The notes under the pieces: model-generated
Database searches by the model: none
Told to the model about the DNA's origin: nothing
What the model saw: the letters and a program-made list of their open reading frames with translations, nothing else
DNA from: Roseburia_C sp051879315
GTDB lineage: Bacteria > Bacillota > Clostridia > Lachnospirales > Lachnospiraceae
Assembly: GCA_051879315.1 (NCBI GenBank)
Contig: JBJELW010000078.1
Coordinates: 1 to 57,293 of the forward strand
Length of the DNA stretch: 57,293 nt
Direction of reading: 5' to 3'
Made by a program: the position numbers and the translations under genes
In this document: positions 34,386 through 42,721 of the stretch, one piece after another
How positions within the stretch are numbered: position 1 is the first letter of the stretch
How the letters are laid out: every line of letters starts with the position of its first letter

Positions 34386-35735
34386 ATGAGCAGAATGTTT
34401 GGAACAGACGGCGTGCGAGGCGTTGCCGGAGCAGAACTTACCATAGAATTAGCCACCAAGCTTGGACAGGCGGGAGCCTATGTGCTTACAAAAGAGCAGG
34501 AACATCAGCCTACACTGATTGTGGGATGTGATACCCGAATCTCCGGCGGTATGCTGGCCAATGCACTGATGGCAGGCATCTGTTCAGTGGGAGCCAATGC
34601 CATTTATGTAGGTGTGATGCCTACGCCGGCCATTGCCTATCTTACCCGGAAACATAAGGTGGACGCAGGAGTCGTCATCTCTGCTTCCCACAATCCCATG
34701 GAGTTCAATGGAATCAAATTTTTCAACGGCGAGGGCTATAAACTGTCCGATGCCCTGGAGGATGAGATTGAGGAACTGATCAGAAACAATATGAAAGATG
34801 TGGTGCTGCCCATCGGTTCCGGTGTGGGACGGATTGACTACCGGTTTGATCTGCGGGATGAGTACGTGAACTTTATGAAGAAATGTGTGCCGGTGGACCT
34901 GACCGGTATGAAAATCGTGGTGGATTGCGCGGAGGGGGCTTCCCATTATACTTCTGTGAAGACACTGCAGGATCTGGGCGCAGATCTGATCGCCATCCAT
35001 ACAGATCCGGATGGAACCAACATCAACGCCAACTGCGGTTCCACCCACATGGAAGAACTGATGGCCCGGGTGGTGTATGAGAAGGCTGCGGTGGGCCTTG
35101 CCTTTGACGGGGACGCAGACCGGATGCTGGCGGTGGACGAGAAGGGCAACCTGGTGGATGGAGACCAGCTCATGGCCATCTGCGGCAACTACATGAAGAA
35201 GAAGGGAACTCTGAAAAAAAATACCATTGTGGTGACGGTCATGACGAATCTGGGCTTTAGTCTGATGGGAGAACGGGAAGGCATCCATATCGAGAAAACC
35301 AAGGTGGGAGACCGGTATGTACTTGAAAATATGCTGGAGAATGGCTATAATATCGGGGGCGAACAGTCCGGACATATTATTTTCCTGGACGATAATACCA
35401 CCGGAGACGGTCTGCTCAGCGGATTGCATCTGCTGCAGGTGATGGTGGATACCGGAAAGCCGTTATCCGAGCTGGCATCCATTATGGAAGTGCTGCCTCA
35501 GGCACTGGTGAATGCCAAGGTGCCCAACCACAAGAAAGAGAAATTTATGGAGTATGCGGAGATCGCAGAGGCCATACGGGAACTGGAAGATAAATTTAAC
35601 GGAGAAGGGCGTGTTCTGATCCGCCCCTCAGGCACCGAGCCACTGGTTCGTGTCATGATCGAAGGAAAAGATCAGAAGGTCATCGATCAGGAAGCCAAAA
35701 AACTGGCGAAGCTGATCACAGATACGATTTTGTAA
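34386..35735 (+). CDS. glmM: Phosphoglucosamine mutase
   Basis: GlmM converts glucosamine-6-phosphate to glucosamine-1-phosphate for UDP-GlcNAc and wall synthesis. The 449 aa carry the N-terminal GTDGVRG, the phosphoserine loop VISASHNPMEFNG (Ser101), the metal loop DGDADR and the sugar-phosphate-binding RPSGTEPLVRVM. It starts at 34386, one base after the YbbR gene stop, with GGAGGAAG. It completes the cdaA-ybbR-glmM unit. Confidence 0.97.
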   Translation: MSRMFGTDGVRGVAGAELTIELATKLGQAGAYVLTKEQEHQPTLIVGCDTRISGGMLANALMAGICSVGANAIYVGVMPTPAIAYLTRKHKVDAGVVISASHNPMEFNGIKFFNGEGYKLSDALEDEIEELIRNNMKDVVLPIGSGVGRIDYRFDLRDEYVNFMKKCVPVDLTGMKIVVDCAEGASHYTSVKTLQDLGADLIAIHTDPDGTNINANCGSTHMEELMARVVYEKAAVGLAFDGDADRMLAVDEKGNLVDGDQLMAICGNYMKKKGTLKKNTIVVTVMTNLGFSLMGEREGIHIEKTKVGDRYVLENMLENGYNIGGEQSGHIIFLDDNTTGDGLLSGLHLLQVMVDTGKPLSELASIMEVLPQALVNAKVPNHKKEKFMEYAEIAEAIRELEDKFNGEGRVLIRPSGTEPLVRVMIEGKDQKVIDQEAKKLAKLITDTIL

Positions 35736-35738
35736 CTT

Positions 35739-35782
35739 AACCCGAGGAGGGACCCGGCAAAGCCGGGAGGAGCCCTTGGGTT
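35739..35782. repeat. Double-stem intergenic element, copy 3 (inverted)
   Basis: Outer stem AACCC/GGGTT (35739-35743 with 35778-35782), inner hairpin CCCGGC-AAA-GCCGGG (35753-35767). Read on the minus strand it has the same order as the other copies: stem, AAGGGCTCC, hairpin, CCTC, stem. Both stems have different bases from copies 1 and 2 but remain fully paired. It lies between glmM and HPr and has no T-run. Confidence 0.7.
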
Positions 35783-35834
35783 GTCTCGGAAGAAAAAATG
35801 TTATAAAGAATGGCACAAATTGGAGGGGGATAGA

Positions 35835-36098
35835 ATGGTTAAACAGACAGTTACAATAAAGAACCCCACCGGACTGCATCTGCGTCCGGCTGGGATTCTA
35901 TGTAAAGAAGCGATGCAATACAAGTCGCTGATTACATTTCATTACCGGGGCAATACAGCCAATGCCAAGAGTGTGTTAAGTGTGCTGGGAGCCTGCATCA
36001 AGTCCGGGGATGAGATTGAGTTCGTCTGCGACGGCGAGGACGAGGAAGAGGCACTGCAGGCCATGGTGGATGCAGTAGAAAGCGGATTAGGAGAATAA
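35835..36098 (+). CDS. HPr family phosphocarrier protein
   Basis: The 87-aa protein has the HPr active site GLHLRPAG with His15 and Arg17, and Ser46 in NAKSVLSVLG, the residue that HPr kinase modifies in Firmicutes. It could carry phosphate in the sugar phosphotransferase system or act as a regulatory Crh-like partner; His15 is kept, which favours true HPr activity. The start at 35835 follows GGAGGGGG. No ptsI is present nearby. rfbD follows 4 bp later. Confidence 0.9.
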   Translation: MVKQTVTIKNPTGLHLRPAGILCKEAMQYKSLITFHYRGNTANAKSVLSVLGACIKSGDEIEFVCDGEDEEEALQAMVDAVESGLGE

Positions 36099-36102
36099 AC
36101 AC

Positions 36103-36981
36103 ATGAAGAAGATTTTAGTGACAGGCTGCAATGGTCAGCTGGGAAGAGCCATCCGTCAGGAGTATGCTGGGGACACAGAGATTGCGTTCATCAATACCGA
36201 TGTGGTGGAGGGAAACGGTGTGGTATCCCTGGATATCACCAACGTGGATGCTGTGATGGCGCTGGCCAGAGAGGAAAAGCCTGACGTAATCATCAACTGT
36301 GCGGCACACACTAATGTAGACAAGTGCGAGGAACAGTGGGATCTGGCATATCAGATCAACGCCATCGGTCCCCGGAACTTAAGTATCGCAGCCACAGAGC
36401 TGGGTGCGAAGATGATTCATGTGTCAACGGATTACGTATTTGCGGGAAACGGCACAAAGCCCTACACAGAGTTCGACCCCACCGGTCCGGTGAGCGCCTA
36501 CGGCAAAACCAAACTGGAGGGAGAAAACTTCGTGAAGGAGTTTGCAGATAAGCACTTCATTTTGAGGACTGCATGGCTGTACGGAGATGGAAAGAACTTT
36601 GTGAAGACTATGCTTCGTCTGTCTGAGACCCATCCTGAGGTCAGTGTGGTTTGCGATCAGCTGGGCTCTCCCACCAGTGCAGTGGAACTGGCAAAGATGA
36701 TCCGGTTTTTAGAGCCCACCGATAATTACGGTCTGTTCCATGCCACCTGCGAGGGAGACACCAACTGGGCAGACTTCACCGAGGAGATCTTTAAAAAGGC
36801 GGGAAGGGATACAAAGGTGAACCATGTCACCAGTCAGGAGTATAAGCAGATGAATCCTGCCTCCGCAGACCGGCCGGCCTACTCCATCCTGGAGAACTAT
36901 ATGATCAGACTTACCAGCGATTATCGTATGGCAGACTGGCATGATGCGCTGGATGTATACTTAAAGAACCTGTTGGGTTAA
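36103..36981 (+). CDS. rfbD: dTDP-4-dehydrorhamnose reductase
   Basis: RfbD/RmlD makes dTDP-L-rhamnose in the last step of the pathway. The 292-aa short-chain dehydrogenase-like protein has the nucleotide loop TGCNGQLGRAI, the segment NCAAHTNVDKCE, the STDYVFAG strand, and the catalytic Tyr-Lys in SAYGKTKLEGE. It starts 4 bp after the HPr gene with AGGAG inside that gene's end. It is separated from the other three rhamnose genes by a glycosyltransferase gene. Confidence 0.95.
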   Translation: MKKILVTGCNGQLGRAIRQEYAGDTEIAFINTDVVEGNGVVSLDITNVDAVMALAREEKPDVIINCAAHTNVDKCEEQWDLAYQINAIGPRNLSIAATELGAKMIHVSTDYVFAGNGTKPYTEFDPTGPVSAYGKTKLEGENFVKEFADKHFILRTAWLYGDGKNFVKTMLRLSETHPEVSVVCDQLGSPTSAVELAKMIRFLEPTDNYGLFHATCEGDTNWADFTEEIFKKAGRDTKVNHVTSQEYKQMNPASADRPAYSILENYMIRLTSDYRMADWHDALDVYLKNLLG

Positions 36982-36993
36982 TTAGGAGTAGAT

Positions 36994-37824
36994 ATGAAAC
37001 CATTAGTAAGCGTATGTATTCCGGCCTATAATAATGCAGATTATATTACGGAGACCATTCACTCCATCTTAAACCAGACCTATGAGAACCTGGAGCTGGT
37101 GGTGGTGGATGATCAGTCCGGAGATGACACCTATGCAGTGGTGGCAGCCATGACGGATCCCCGAATCCGGCTGTACCGCAACGAACAGAATCTGGGTATG
37201 TCCGGAAACTGGAACCGGTGCCTGTCCTTGTGCACCGGAGAGTATATCAAGCTGGTATGTGCGGACGATCTGCTGGATCCCACAGCCTTAGAGCGGGAAG
37301 TGGGAGCACTGATGGAGCATCCCGAGGCGGTTCTGGCAGAGAGTGATACCAGACTGGTGGATCCTGCGGGAAAGACCAAGGGCTATTACAAGCGGTACCG
37401 CACCAGTGGTCTGGTGGATGGAAGTCTGGTGGCACGGAAAGGATTTTTTAAGAAAAATTATTTCGGGGCCCCGCTGAATAACACTTTCCCCAGAGCGGTT
37501 TTGGAACGGGTGAAGGGCTTTGATTCCGGCTTTACCTACATTCTGGATTACGATTTGTGGGTGTCCATTGCCTGTCTGGGTCAGATATATATCATTCACG
37601 AACCACTGAATTCCTTCCGCATGCGCAGTGATTCCAATACCGGAAATGTCATGGGTGGGGATAAGGAGAAGAACCGGATCTACGTGGAGGAGCACCGGAA
37701 ACTTTTGGAGAAGAACCGGAAACGTCTGAATCTGTCAGCCACAGATATCAAGATCAGCGTGCTGATCCGGAGGATTTTATGCCTTGGTTCAGCGCTGTAT
37801 ATGAAACTGACTGTCCGGTCGTGA
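36994..37824 (+). CDS. Family 2 glycosyltransferase
   Basis: The 276-aa protein is a cytoplasmic GT-A enzyme: VSVCIPAYNNADYI at the N-terminus, VVVDDQSGDDT, and a DXD-type metal site in VCADDLLD near residue 92. The catalytic-base region is ILDYDLWV. It probably adds a sugar to the growing surface polysaccharide; donor and acceptor are unknown, rhamnose being likely from context. The start at 36994 has TTAGGAG and lies 12 bp after rfbD. Confidence 0.88.
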   Translation: MKPLVSVCIPAYNNADYITETIHSILNQTYENLELVVVDDQSGDDTYAVVAAMTDPRIRLYRNEQNLGMSGNWNRCLSLCTGEYIKLVCADDLLDPTALEREVGALMEHPEAVLAESDTRLVDPAGKTKGYYKRYRTSGLVDGSLVARKGFFKKNYFGAPLNNTFPRAVLERVKGFDSGFTYILDYDLWVSIACLGQIYIIHEPLNSFRMRSDSNTGNVMGGDKEKNRIYVEEHRKLLEKNRKRLNLSATDIKISVLIRRILCLGSALYMKLTVRS

Positions 37825-37833
37825 TTCGTATGG

Positions 37834-37862
37834 TTGTCAAATCCGGGGAATCGTGATAGAAT
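37834..37862 (+). promoter_or_regulatory. Promoter of rfbB
   Basis: TTGTCA (37834-37839) and TAGAAT (37857-37862) are spaced by 17 nt, with an extended TG before the -10. The 5' leader of about 135 nt carries double-stem element copy 2. Confidence 0.7.
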
Positions 37863-37944
37863 TTGCCCTAAGGTTTGTCTCAAAGCAGTGCAAAGCGACG
37901 TATATGTATTTATGATAAAGAACAAATTATAAAAGATAAAATAA

Positions 37945-37983
37945 GGCATCAAGGCTCCGTCACCTACGGTGACACCTCATGCC
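37945..37983. repeat. Double-stem intergenic element, copy 2
   Basis: Outer stem GGCAT/ATGCC (37945-37949 with 37979-37983), CAAGGCTCC, inner hairpin GTCACC-TAC-GGTGAC (37959-37973), then ACCTC. It is in the rfbB leader, 20 nt before the ATG. Compared with copy 1 the outer stem has changed on both sides while keeping its pairs. Confidence 0.75.
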
Positions 37984-38003
37984 AAAAATCAGGAGGATTG
38001 AAA

Positions 38004-39089
38004 ATGAGAACTTACTTAGTAACAGGTGGCGCAGGATTCATCGGATCCAATTACATTCATTACATGTTCCGCAAGTATGACAACGAGATCCGCATCATCA
38101 ATGTGGATGCGCTGACCTATGCCGGAAATCTTGAGAATCTGAAGGATATTGAGGATAGAGAAAACTATACCTTCATCAAGGCAGACATCACAGATAAGGA
38201 AGCCATTGCAAAGATCTTTGCAGAGAATGACATTGACCGTGTGGTTCACTTTGCGGCAGAGAGTCATGTGGACCGAAGCATCAAGAATCCTGAAGTATTC
38301 GTGCATACCAATGTGATGGGAACCGCTGTTATGCTGAACTGTGCCAAGGCAGCCTGGGAGCTTCCGGACGGCAGCTTCAAGGAGGGTAAGAAGTTCCTTC
38401 ACGTATCAACCGATGAGGTGTACGGATCCCTGCCGGATGACGGAGTGAGCTACTTCTATGAGACGACTCCGTATCAGCCGCACAGCCCTTACTCTGCCAG
38501 CAAGGCATCTTCCGATATGCTGGTGAAGTCCTACATTGACACCTATCACTTCCCGGCAAACATTACCAATACATCCAATAACTACGGACCTTATCAGTTT
38601 CCGGAGAAGCTGATTCCGCTGATTATCAATAACGCGTTAAACGGAAAGAAGCTTCCGGTATACGGAGACGGCATGAACATCCGTGACTGGTTATATGTGG
38701 ATGACCATGCAAAGGGTATCGATATGGTACAGGAGCAGGGCAGATTAGGTCAGACCTACAATATCGGTGGTCACAATGAAAAACGGAATATCGAGATTAT
38801 CAACATCATCATTGAGACACTGCAGGAGATCCTGCCGGATGATGATCCGAGAAAAGCCAACGTCAGCAAAGACCTGATCACCTATGTGGAGGACCGGAAG
38901 GGTCATGACAGACGTTATGCCATCGCCCCGGACAAGATCAAGGCTGAGATTGGCTGGGAGCCGGAGACCATGTTCAAGGATGGCATCAAGAAAACCATCG
39001 CCTGGTATCTGGAGCATGAGGACTGGATGAAGAACGTCACCAGCGGTGATTACCAGAAATATTACGAGGATATGTACAGCAATAAGTAA
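38004..39089 (+). CDS. rfbB: dTDP-glucose 4,6-dehydratase
   Basis: RfbB/RmlB is the second enzyme of dTDP-L-rhamnose synthesis. The 361-aa protein has TGGAGFIGSNYI, the HFAAESHVDRSI segment, STDEVYGSL with the catalytic Asp-Glu pair, and the Tyr-Lys of YSASKASSDML. The start at 38004 follows AGGAGG (37991-37996); an in-frame longer version would run through the leader element. A terminator follows the stop, so it may be a single-gene unit. Confidence 0.97.
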   Translation: MRTYLVTGGAGFIGSNYIHYMFRKYDNEIRIINVDALTYAGNLENLKDIEDRENYTFIKADITDKEAIAKIFAENDIDRVVHFAAESHVDRSIKNPEVFVHTNVMGTAVMLNCAKAAWELPDGSFKEGKKFLHVSTDEVYGSLPDDGVSYFYETTPYQPHSPYSASKASSDMLVKSYIDTYHFPANITNTSNNYGPYQFPEKLIPLIINNALNGKKLPVYGDGMNIRDWLYVDDHAKGIDMVQEQGRLGQTYNIGGHNEKRNIEIINIIIETLQEILPDDDPRKANVSKDLITYVEDRKGHDRRYAIAPDKIKAEIGWEPETMFKDGIKKTIAWYLEHEDWMKNVTSGDYQKYYEDMYSNK

Positions 39090-39104
39090 AACAAAATGAA
39101 TATG

Positions 39105-39138
39105 GAGCAAGATGGAACACTCTTGCTCTTTCTTTTTG
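39105..39138 (+). terminator. Rho-independent terminator after rfbB
   Basis: GAGCAAGA (39105-39112) pairs with TCTTGCTC (39121-39128), followed by TTTCTTTTT. The next gene starts only 27 nt later, so some read-through is likely. Confidence 0.85.
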
Positions 39139-39164
39139 TGTATTGATTTTGGAGGTTAGAATTC

Positions 39165-40955
39165 ATGGGAGATACAAAAGAAAATACAAAGGCATTCAGC
39201 AAAAGATGGTTCCTGGATCTGGTGCCATACTTTGTATTGCTTCTGTTGGCAGAGCTGGTGGGGATTTTGGCCTGGTTAGGACCCTATCCCGCTAAGTGGA
39301 AGCTGATTCTGGCATGCCTGATCCCCCATATATTGGTGTTCGTCTGCGGTCTGGTACCGTTGTTTCACCGGTGGATGGTGGCAGTGTGGCAGTTTATCCG
39401 GACACAGATTAAGAGCCTGAGGAACCATCATTGGAAGAAAGGTCTTCTGATGGTGATTGCTGATTTGGTGGCAGCCACTGTGGCAGAGCGAATCCTGACC
39501 TGGATTGCAGATGGAAGTCTGGCGGCAGATTATAATTTCCGTAAAGCGGTGTTTGCCTTTGTGGTGATTTTTATCATAAGTCTTTTTGCCCTGTTTCGGG
39601 AAGAGATGCGCACCCGGGTGGAGATTATCGTGTTTTTGGTGATGATGAGTATTGGAACGGCCTATGCCACCACGCTGCCGGTATCCTGCGGAATTTCTTG
39701 GGATGATGAGACGCATTATCACAATGTTCTGTATCTGTCCCACATCCTGCATGGAAGAATGAATGAGGGAGAGGCGGGGATGCTGACGCTGTTTTATGCC
39801 ACTACTTCGGAGCGGGCCCGTTACACCGAGGAGGAGCATCGGGACTGGACGGAACTGTTGAATGAAGCGGCAGCTTCCGATGGATTTGTAGAGGATGTGA
39901 GAGTATGGCCGAAGATGGAGCTGTGGTGCTATATTCCGTCGGTTGTGGGTTATACTTTGGGCGCGGCTTTGCATCTGCCCTATTCCGTTTATTTTGTCAT
40001 GGGAAGATGGTTCAATCTGTTGGCGTATGCCATATTGATCTATTTTGCCATCAAGCGCATTAAAACCGGAAAGATGCTGGTGGCATGTGTGGCCATGCTG
40101 CCACCGAATATTCTGATGGCAGCGTCTTACTCCCGGGATCCCTATATGATTGGATTTATTATGCTGGGATTCTGTTATTTCATAGGAGAGCTGCAGGAGC
40201 CGGAGAAGAAACTGAAAGTCTGGGATATGGTGATTATCATAGGCTCCCTGGTGTTGGGAATTATGCCGAAGGCGGTGTATGGACCTATCCTTTTGGTGGC
40301 ATTGTTTATGCCAAAGAGCAAGTTTCAGAATAAAAAGCAGTGTTATATTTATCGGGCCTGTGTGCTGGGAGCCACATTGCTTGTCATGGCAAGCTTTTTA
40401 CTGCCGTTCCTGTTTTCCGGCGGTGGCTCTGTGGAGGACACCAGAGGCGGAGCTGAAGTGGCGGCTACCAGTCAGACCGCATTTATTCTTGCAAATCCTC
40501 TGCACTATGCAGAGATTCTGTGGAATTTTATGAAGCAATACCTATCCTATGCACAGGCACAGCATAATCTGGTGTTTATGGCTTATTTTGGTACAGCCGG
40601 ATTTAATAATCTGGTGCTGATCATGTTGATTGTTGTGGCGTTTACGGACCGGGAGGTTCGATATGACCGGAATGTCAAGCTGCCGGTGCGGGTCAGCGGA
40701 CTGGTATTGTCCCTGTCAACGCTGGTTCTGTCTGCGACAGCCATGTACATTGCCTTTACGGCGGTGGGTTCAGAGACCATTCAGGGTTGTCAGTTCCGCT
40801 ACACGCTGCAGGTACTGTTTCCGATGCTGTTCCTTACCTTCGGCATTCCGCTGGACAATAAGACGGATAAGCTGTGGTATCGGGGAATCATATTGGGCAT
40901 CATGTCCTTTGTCCTGATGAATGCACTTTGGACCCAGTGCATCGCCACATTTTAA
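39165..40955 (+). CDS. DUF2142 polytopic membrane protein, likely sugar-transfer related
   Basis: The 596-aa protein has about 12-14 membrane helices. Conserved features of DUF2142 are visible: a large outside loop with SCGISWDDETHYHN (acidic, then His), the helix pair around LPPNILMAASYSRDP, and near the end GCQFRYTLQVLFP. DUF2142 members occur in surface polysaccharide clusters and resemble GT-C type lipid-linked sugar transferases. It probably decorates the glycan outside the membrane; that is inference. The start at 39165 has GGAGG. It is flanked by rfbB and rfbA. Confidence 0.8.
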   Translation: MGDTKENTKAFSKRWFLDLVPYFVLLLLAELVGILAWLGPYPAKWKLILACLIPHILVFVCGLVPLFHRWMVAVWQFIRTQIKSLRNHHWKKGLLMVIADLVAATVAERILTWIADGSLAADYNFRKAVFAFVVIFIISLFALFREEMRTRVEIIVFLVMMSIGTAYATTLPVSCGISWDDETHYHNVLYLSHILHGRMNEGEAGMLTLFYATTSERARYTEEEHRDWTELLNEAAASDGFVEDVRVWPKMELWCYIPSVVGYTLGAALHLPYSVYFVMGRWFNLLAYAILIYFAIKRIKTGKMLVACVAMLPPNILMAASYSRDPYMIGFIMLGFCYFIGELQEPEKKLKVWDMVIIIGSLVLGIMPKAVYGPILLVALFMPKSKFQNKKQCYIYRACVLGATLLVMASFLLPFLFSGGGSVEDTRGGAEVAATSQTAFILANPLHYAEILWNFMKQYLSYAQAQHNLVFMAYFGTAGFNNLVLIMLIVVAFTDREVRYDRNVKLPVRVSGLVLSLSTLVLSATAMYIAFTAVGSETIQGCQFRYTLQVLFPMLFLTFGIPLDNKTDKLWYRGIILGIMSFVLMNALWTQCIATF

Positions 40956-40988
40956 GACTAATTTAAGATGAAATCTGTATAGGAATAT

Positions 40989-40996
40989 GTTACAAT
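40989..40996 (+). promoter_or_regulatory. Probable extended -10 promoter for rfbA
   Basis: TACAAT (40991-40996) preceded by TG lies 32 nt before the rfbA start. No good -35 is seen at the standard distance. Confidence 0.45.
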
Positions 40997-41028
40997 GTAA
41001 TTTAAGCAAGATTTAGGAGGTTCTTATT

Positions 41029-41907
41029 ATGAAGGGAATTATTCTGGCCGGTGGATCCGGCACCAGACTGTATCCGTTGACCAAGGCTGTGTCCAAGCAG
41101 ATCATGCCGGTTTATGACAAGCCTATGATCTATTATCCGCTGTCCACCCTGATGCTGGCGGGCATTCGTGAAGTGCTGATCATTTCCACTCCGAGAGATC
41201 TGCCGGTGTTTAAAGAGCTGTTTGGAACAGGCGAGCAGCTGGGCATGGAGTTTTCTTATGAGATACAGGAAACCCCCAGAGGACTGGCGGACGCTTTCAT
41301 CATCGGCGAGAAGTTCATCGGAAATGATGCGGTGGCACTGGTGCTGGGAGATAATATTTTCTACGGTCAGAGTTTCTCTAAGGTACTGCGAAGTGCGGCA
41401 GAGCGGACCATGAGCCAGCCGGGAGCTACCATTTTCGGATATTATGTAAAGGATCCCAGAGAGTATGGCGTGGTAGAGTTTGACGAGAACGGCAAGGCTC
41501 TTTCCATCGAGGAGAAACCGGAAAAGCCCAAGTCCAACTATGCGGTACCGGGACTGTATTTCTATGACAATGACGTGGTGGAAATCGCTAAGAATGTGAA
41601 ACCCTCCGCCAGAGGAGAAATCGAGATTACCAGCATCAACAACGAATATCTGAACAGGGGAACCCTGCAGGTAGAGACTTTGGGACGTGGATTCGCATGG
41701 CTGGATACCGGAAATCATGATATGCTGCTGGATGCGGCAGATTTCGTGGCAGCATTCCAGAAGAGACAGGGATTGTATATCTCATGTATCGAGGAGATCG
41801 CCTACAAGAGAGGATTCATCGATCGGGATCAGCTGGTGAAGCTGGCACAGCCTTTGCTGAAGACTGCATACGGGCAGTATCTGATGGATGTCGCCAACGG
41901 ATTGTAA
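41029..41907 (+). CDS. rfbA: Glucose-1-phosphate thymidylyltransferase
   Basis: RfbA/RmlA starts dTDP-L-rhamnose synthesis from glucose-1-phosphate and dTTP. The 292 aa have the nucleotidyltransferase signature GGSGTRLYPLTKAVSKQ, VLGDNIFYG, EEKPEKPKSNYAVPGLYFYD and GFAWLDTGNHDMLLDA. Length and motifs are normal. The start at 41029 has TAGGAGG. The long palindromic repeat separates it from rfbC. Confidence 0.97.
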   Translation: MKGIILAGGSGTRLYPLTKAVSKQIMPVYDKPMIYYPLSTLMLAGIREVLIISTPRDLPVFKELFGTGEQLGMEFSYEIQETPRGLADAFIIGEKFIGNDAVALVLGDNIFYGQSFSKVLRSAAERTMSQPGATIFGYYVKDPREYGVVEFDENGKALSIEEKPEKPKSNYAVPGLYFYDNDVVEIAKNVKPSARGEIEITSINNEYLNRGTLQVETLGRGFAWLDTGNHDMLLDAADFVAAFQKRQGLYISCIEEIAYKRGFIDRDQLVKLAQPLLKTAYGQYLMDVANGL

Positions 41908-41926
41908 GATTTCAAGACTTTTGAGT

Positions 41927-42070
41927 GAGTCCGCACGAATTTGCATATTCTGTTGCAGACACGCTTTCGCTCGGAGCGGAACGTAGCGGTCCTAAATTCG
42001 TTCAAGGAACTCATTAAGGACCGACGTTCCTTTACGGTCTGCAAAAGAATAGCAAAATTCGTGCGGTCTC
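41927..42070. repeat. 144-bp palindromic intergenic repeat, copy 2
   Basis: The arms 41927-41960 and about 42037-42070 are complementary over 34 nt with few mismatches (GAGTCCGCACGAATTT against AAATTCGTGCGGTCTC). The inner part contains GGAACGTAGCGGTCC facing GGACCGACGTTCC. A side stem, GCTTTCGC (41963-41970), reads GCGAAAGC on the other strand, a GNRA-type loop. The reverse complement matches copy 1 at 23547-23677 along its whole length. It lies between rfbA and rfbC. Confidence 0.85.
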
Positions 42071-42121
42071 TAGGCAAGACTGTAAAATAAATAGTATGCA
42101 AAAAAGGAAAGGAAGTATAAC

Positions 42122-42697
42122 ATGGGAAAGATTACAGTTACAGAGAATTGCAATGGAATTAAAGGTCTGAAGGTTGTTGAGCCTTCTGTGTTCGGCGATG
42201 CCAGAGGATACTTTATGGAGACCTATAATTATAACGATTTCAAGGAGGCGGGTATCGACTGTGAGTTTGTGCAGGACAATCAGTCTGCATCCAAGAAGGG
42301 CGTCTTAAGAGGACTTCATTTCCAGATCAACTATCCCCAGGACAAGCTGGTGCGAGTGGTGAATGGAGAGGTGTTTGATGTGGCTGTGGACTTGAGAGAG
42401 GGTTCCGAGACTTTTGGTAAATGGTTCGGTGTGACCTTGTCTGCAGAGAATAAGAAGCAGTTCTTTATTCCGAAGGGATTTGCCCATGGCTTTGTGGTGC
42501 TCAGCGATTATGCAGAGTTCTGCTACAAGGTGACAGACTTCTATCATCCCAATGATGAGGGCGGTCTGCTGTGGAAGGATCCGGATATCGGCGTGGAGTG
42601 GCCCATGCCGGAGGGAATGACCGAGGCGGATCTGATCCTGTCCGATAAGGACAAGGTATGGGGCGGCATCAAGGAGTATGTGGCTGCCAGAAAGTAA
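42122..42697 (+). CDS. rfbC: dTDP-4-dehydrorhamnose 3,5-epimerase
   Basis: RfbC/RmlC is the third enzyme of dTDP-L-rhamnose synthesis. The 191-aa cupin-fold protein has FVQDNQSASKKGVLRGLHFQ, which includes the catalytic His of the family, then RVVNGEVFDVAVDLREGS and FIPKGFAHGFVVLSD. The start at 42122 follows AAAGGAAAGGAAG. It precedes the ABC exporter genes by 24 bp and probably shares their transcript. Confidence 0.97.
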   Translation: MGKITVTENCNGIKGLKVVEPSVFGDARGYFMETYNYNDFKEAGIDCEFVQDNQSASKKGVLRGLHFQINYPQDKLVRVVNGEVFDVAVDLREGSETFGKWFGVTLSAENKKQFFIPKGFAHGFVVLSDYAEFCYKVTDFYHPNDEGGLLWKDPDIGVEWPMPEGMTEADLILSDKDKVWGGIKEYVAARK

Positions 42698-42721
42698 TCG
42701 GTCAGACAAAGGAGTTATTGT

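Noticed and set aside
36103..42697. Rhamnose genes considered as one classical rfbABCD operon
   Set aside because: The four genes are complete but interrupted by a glycosyltransferase, a DUF2142 protein, a terminator, two promoters and a palindromic repeat.
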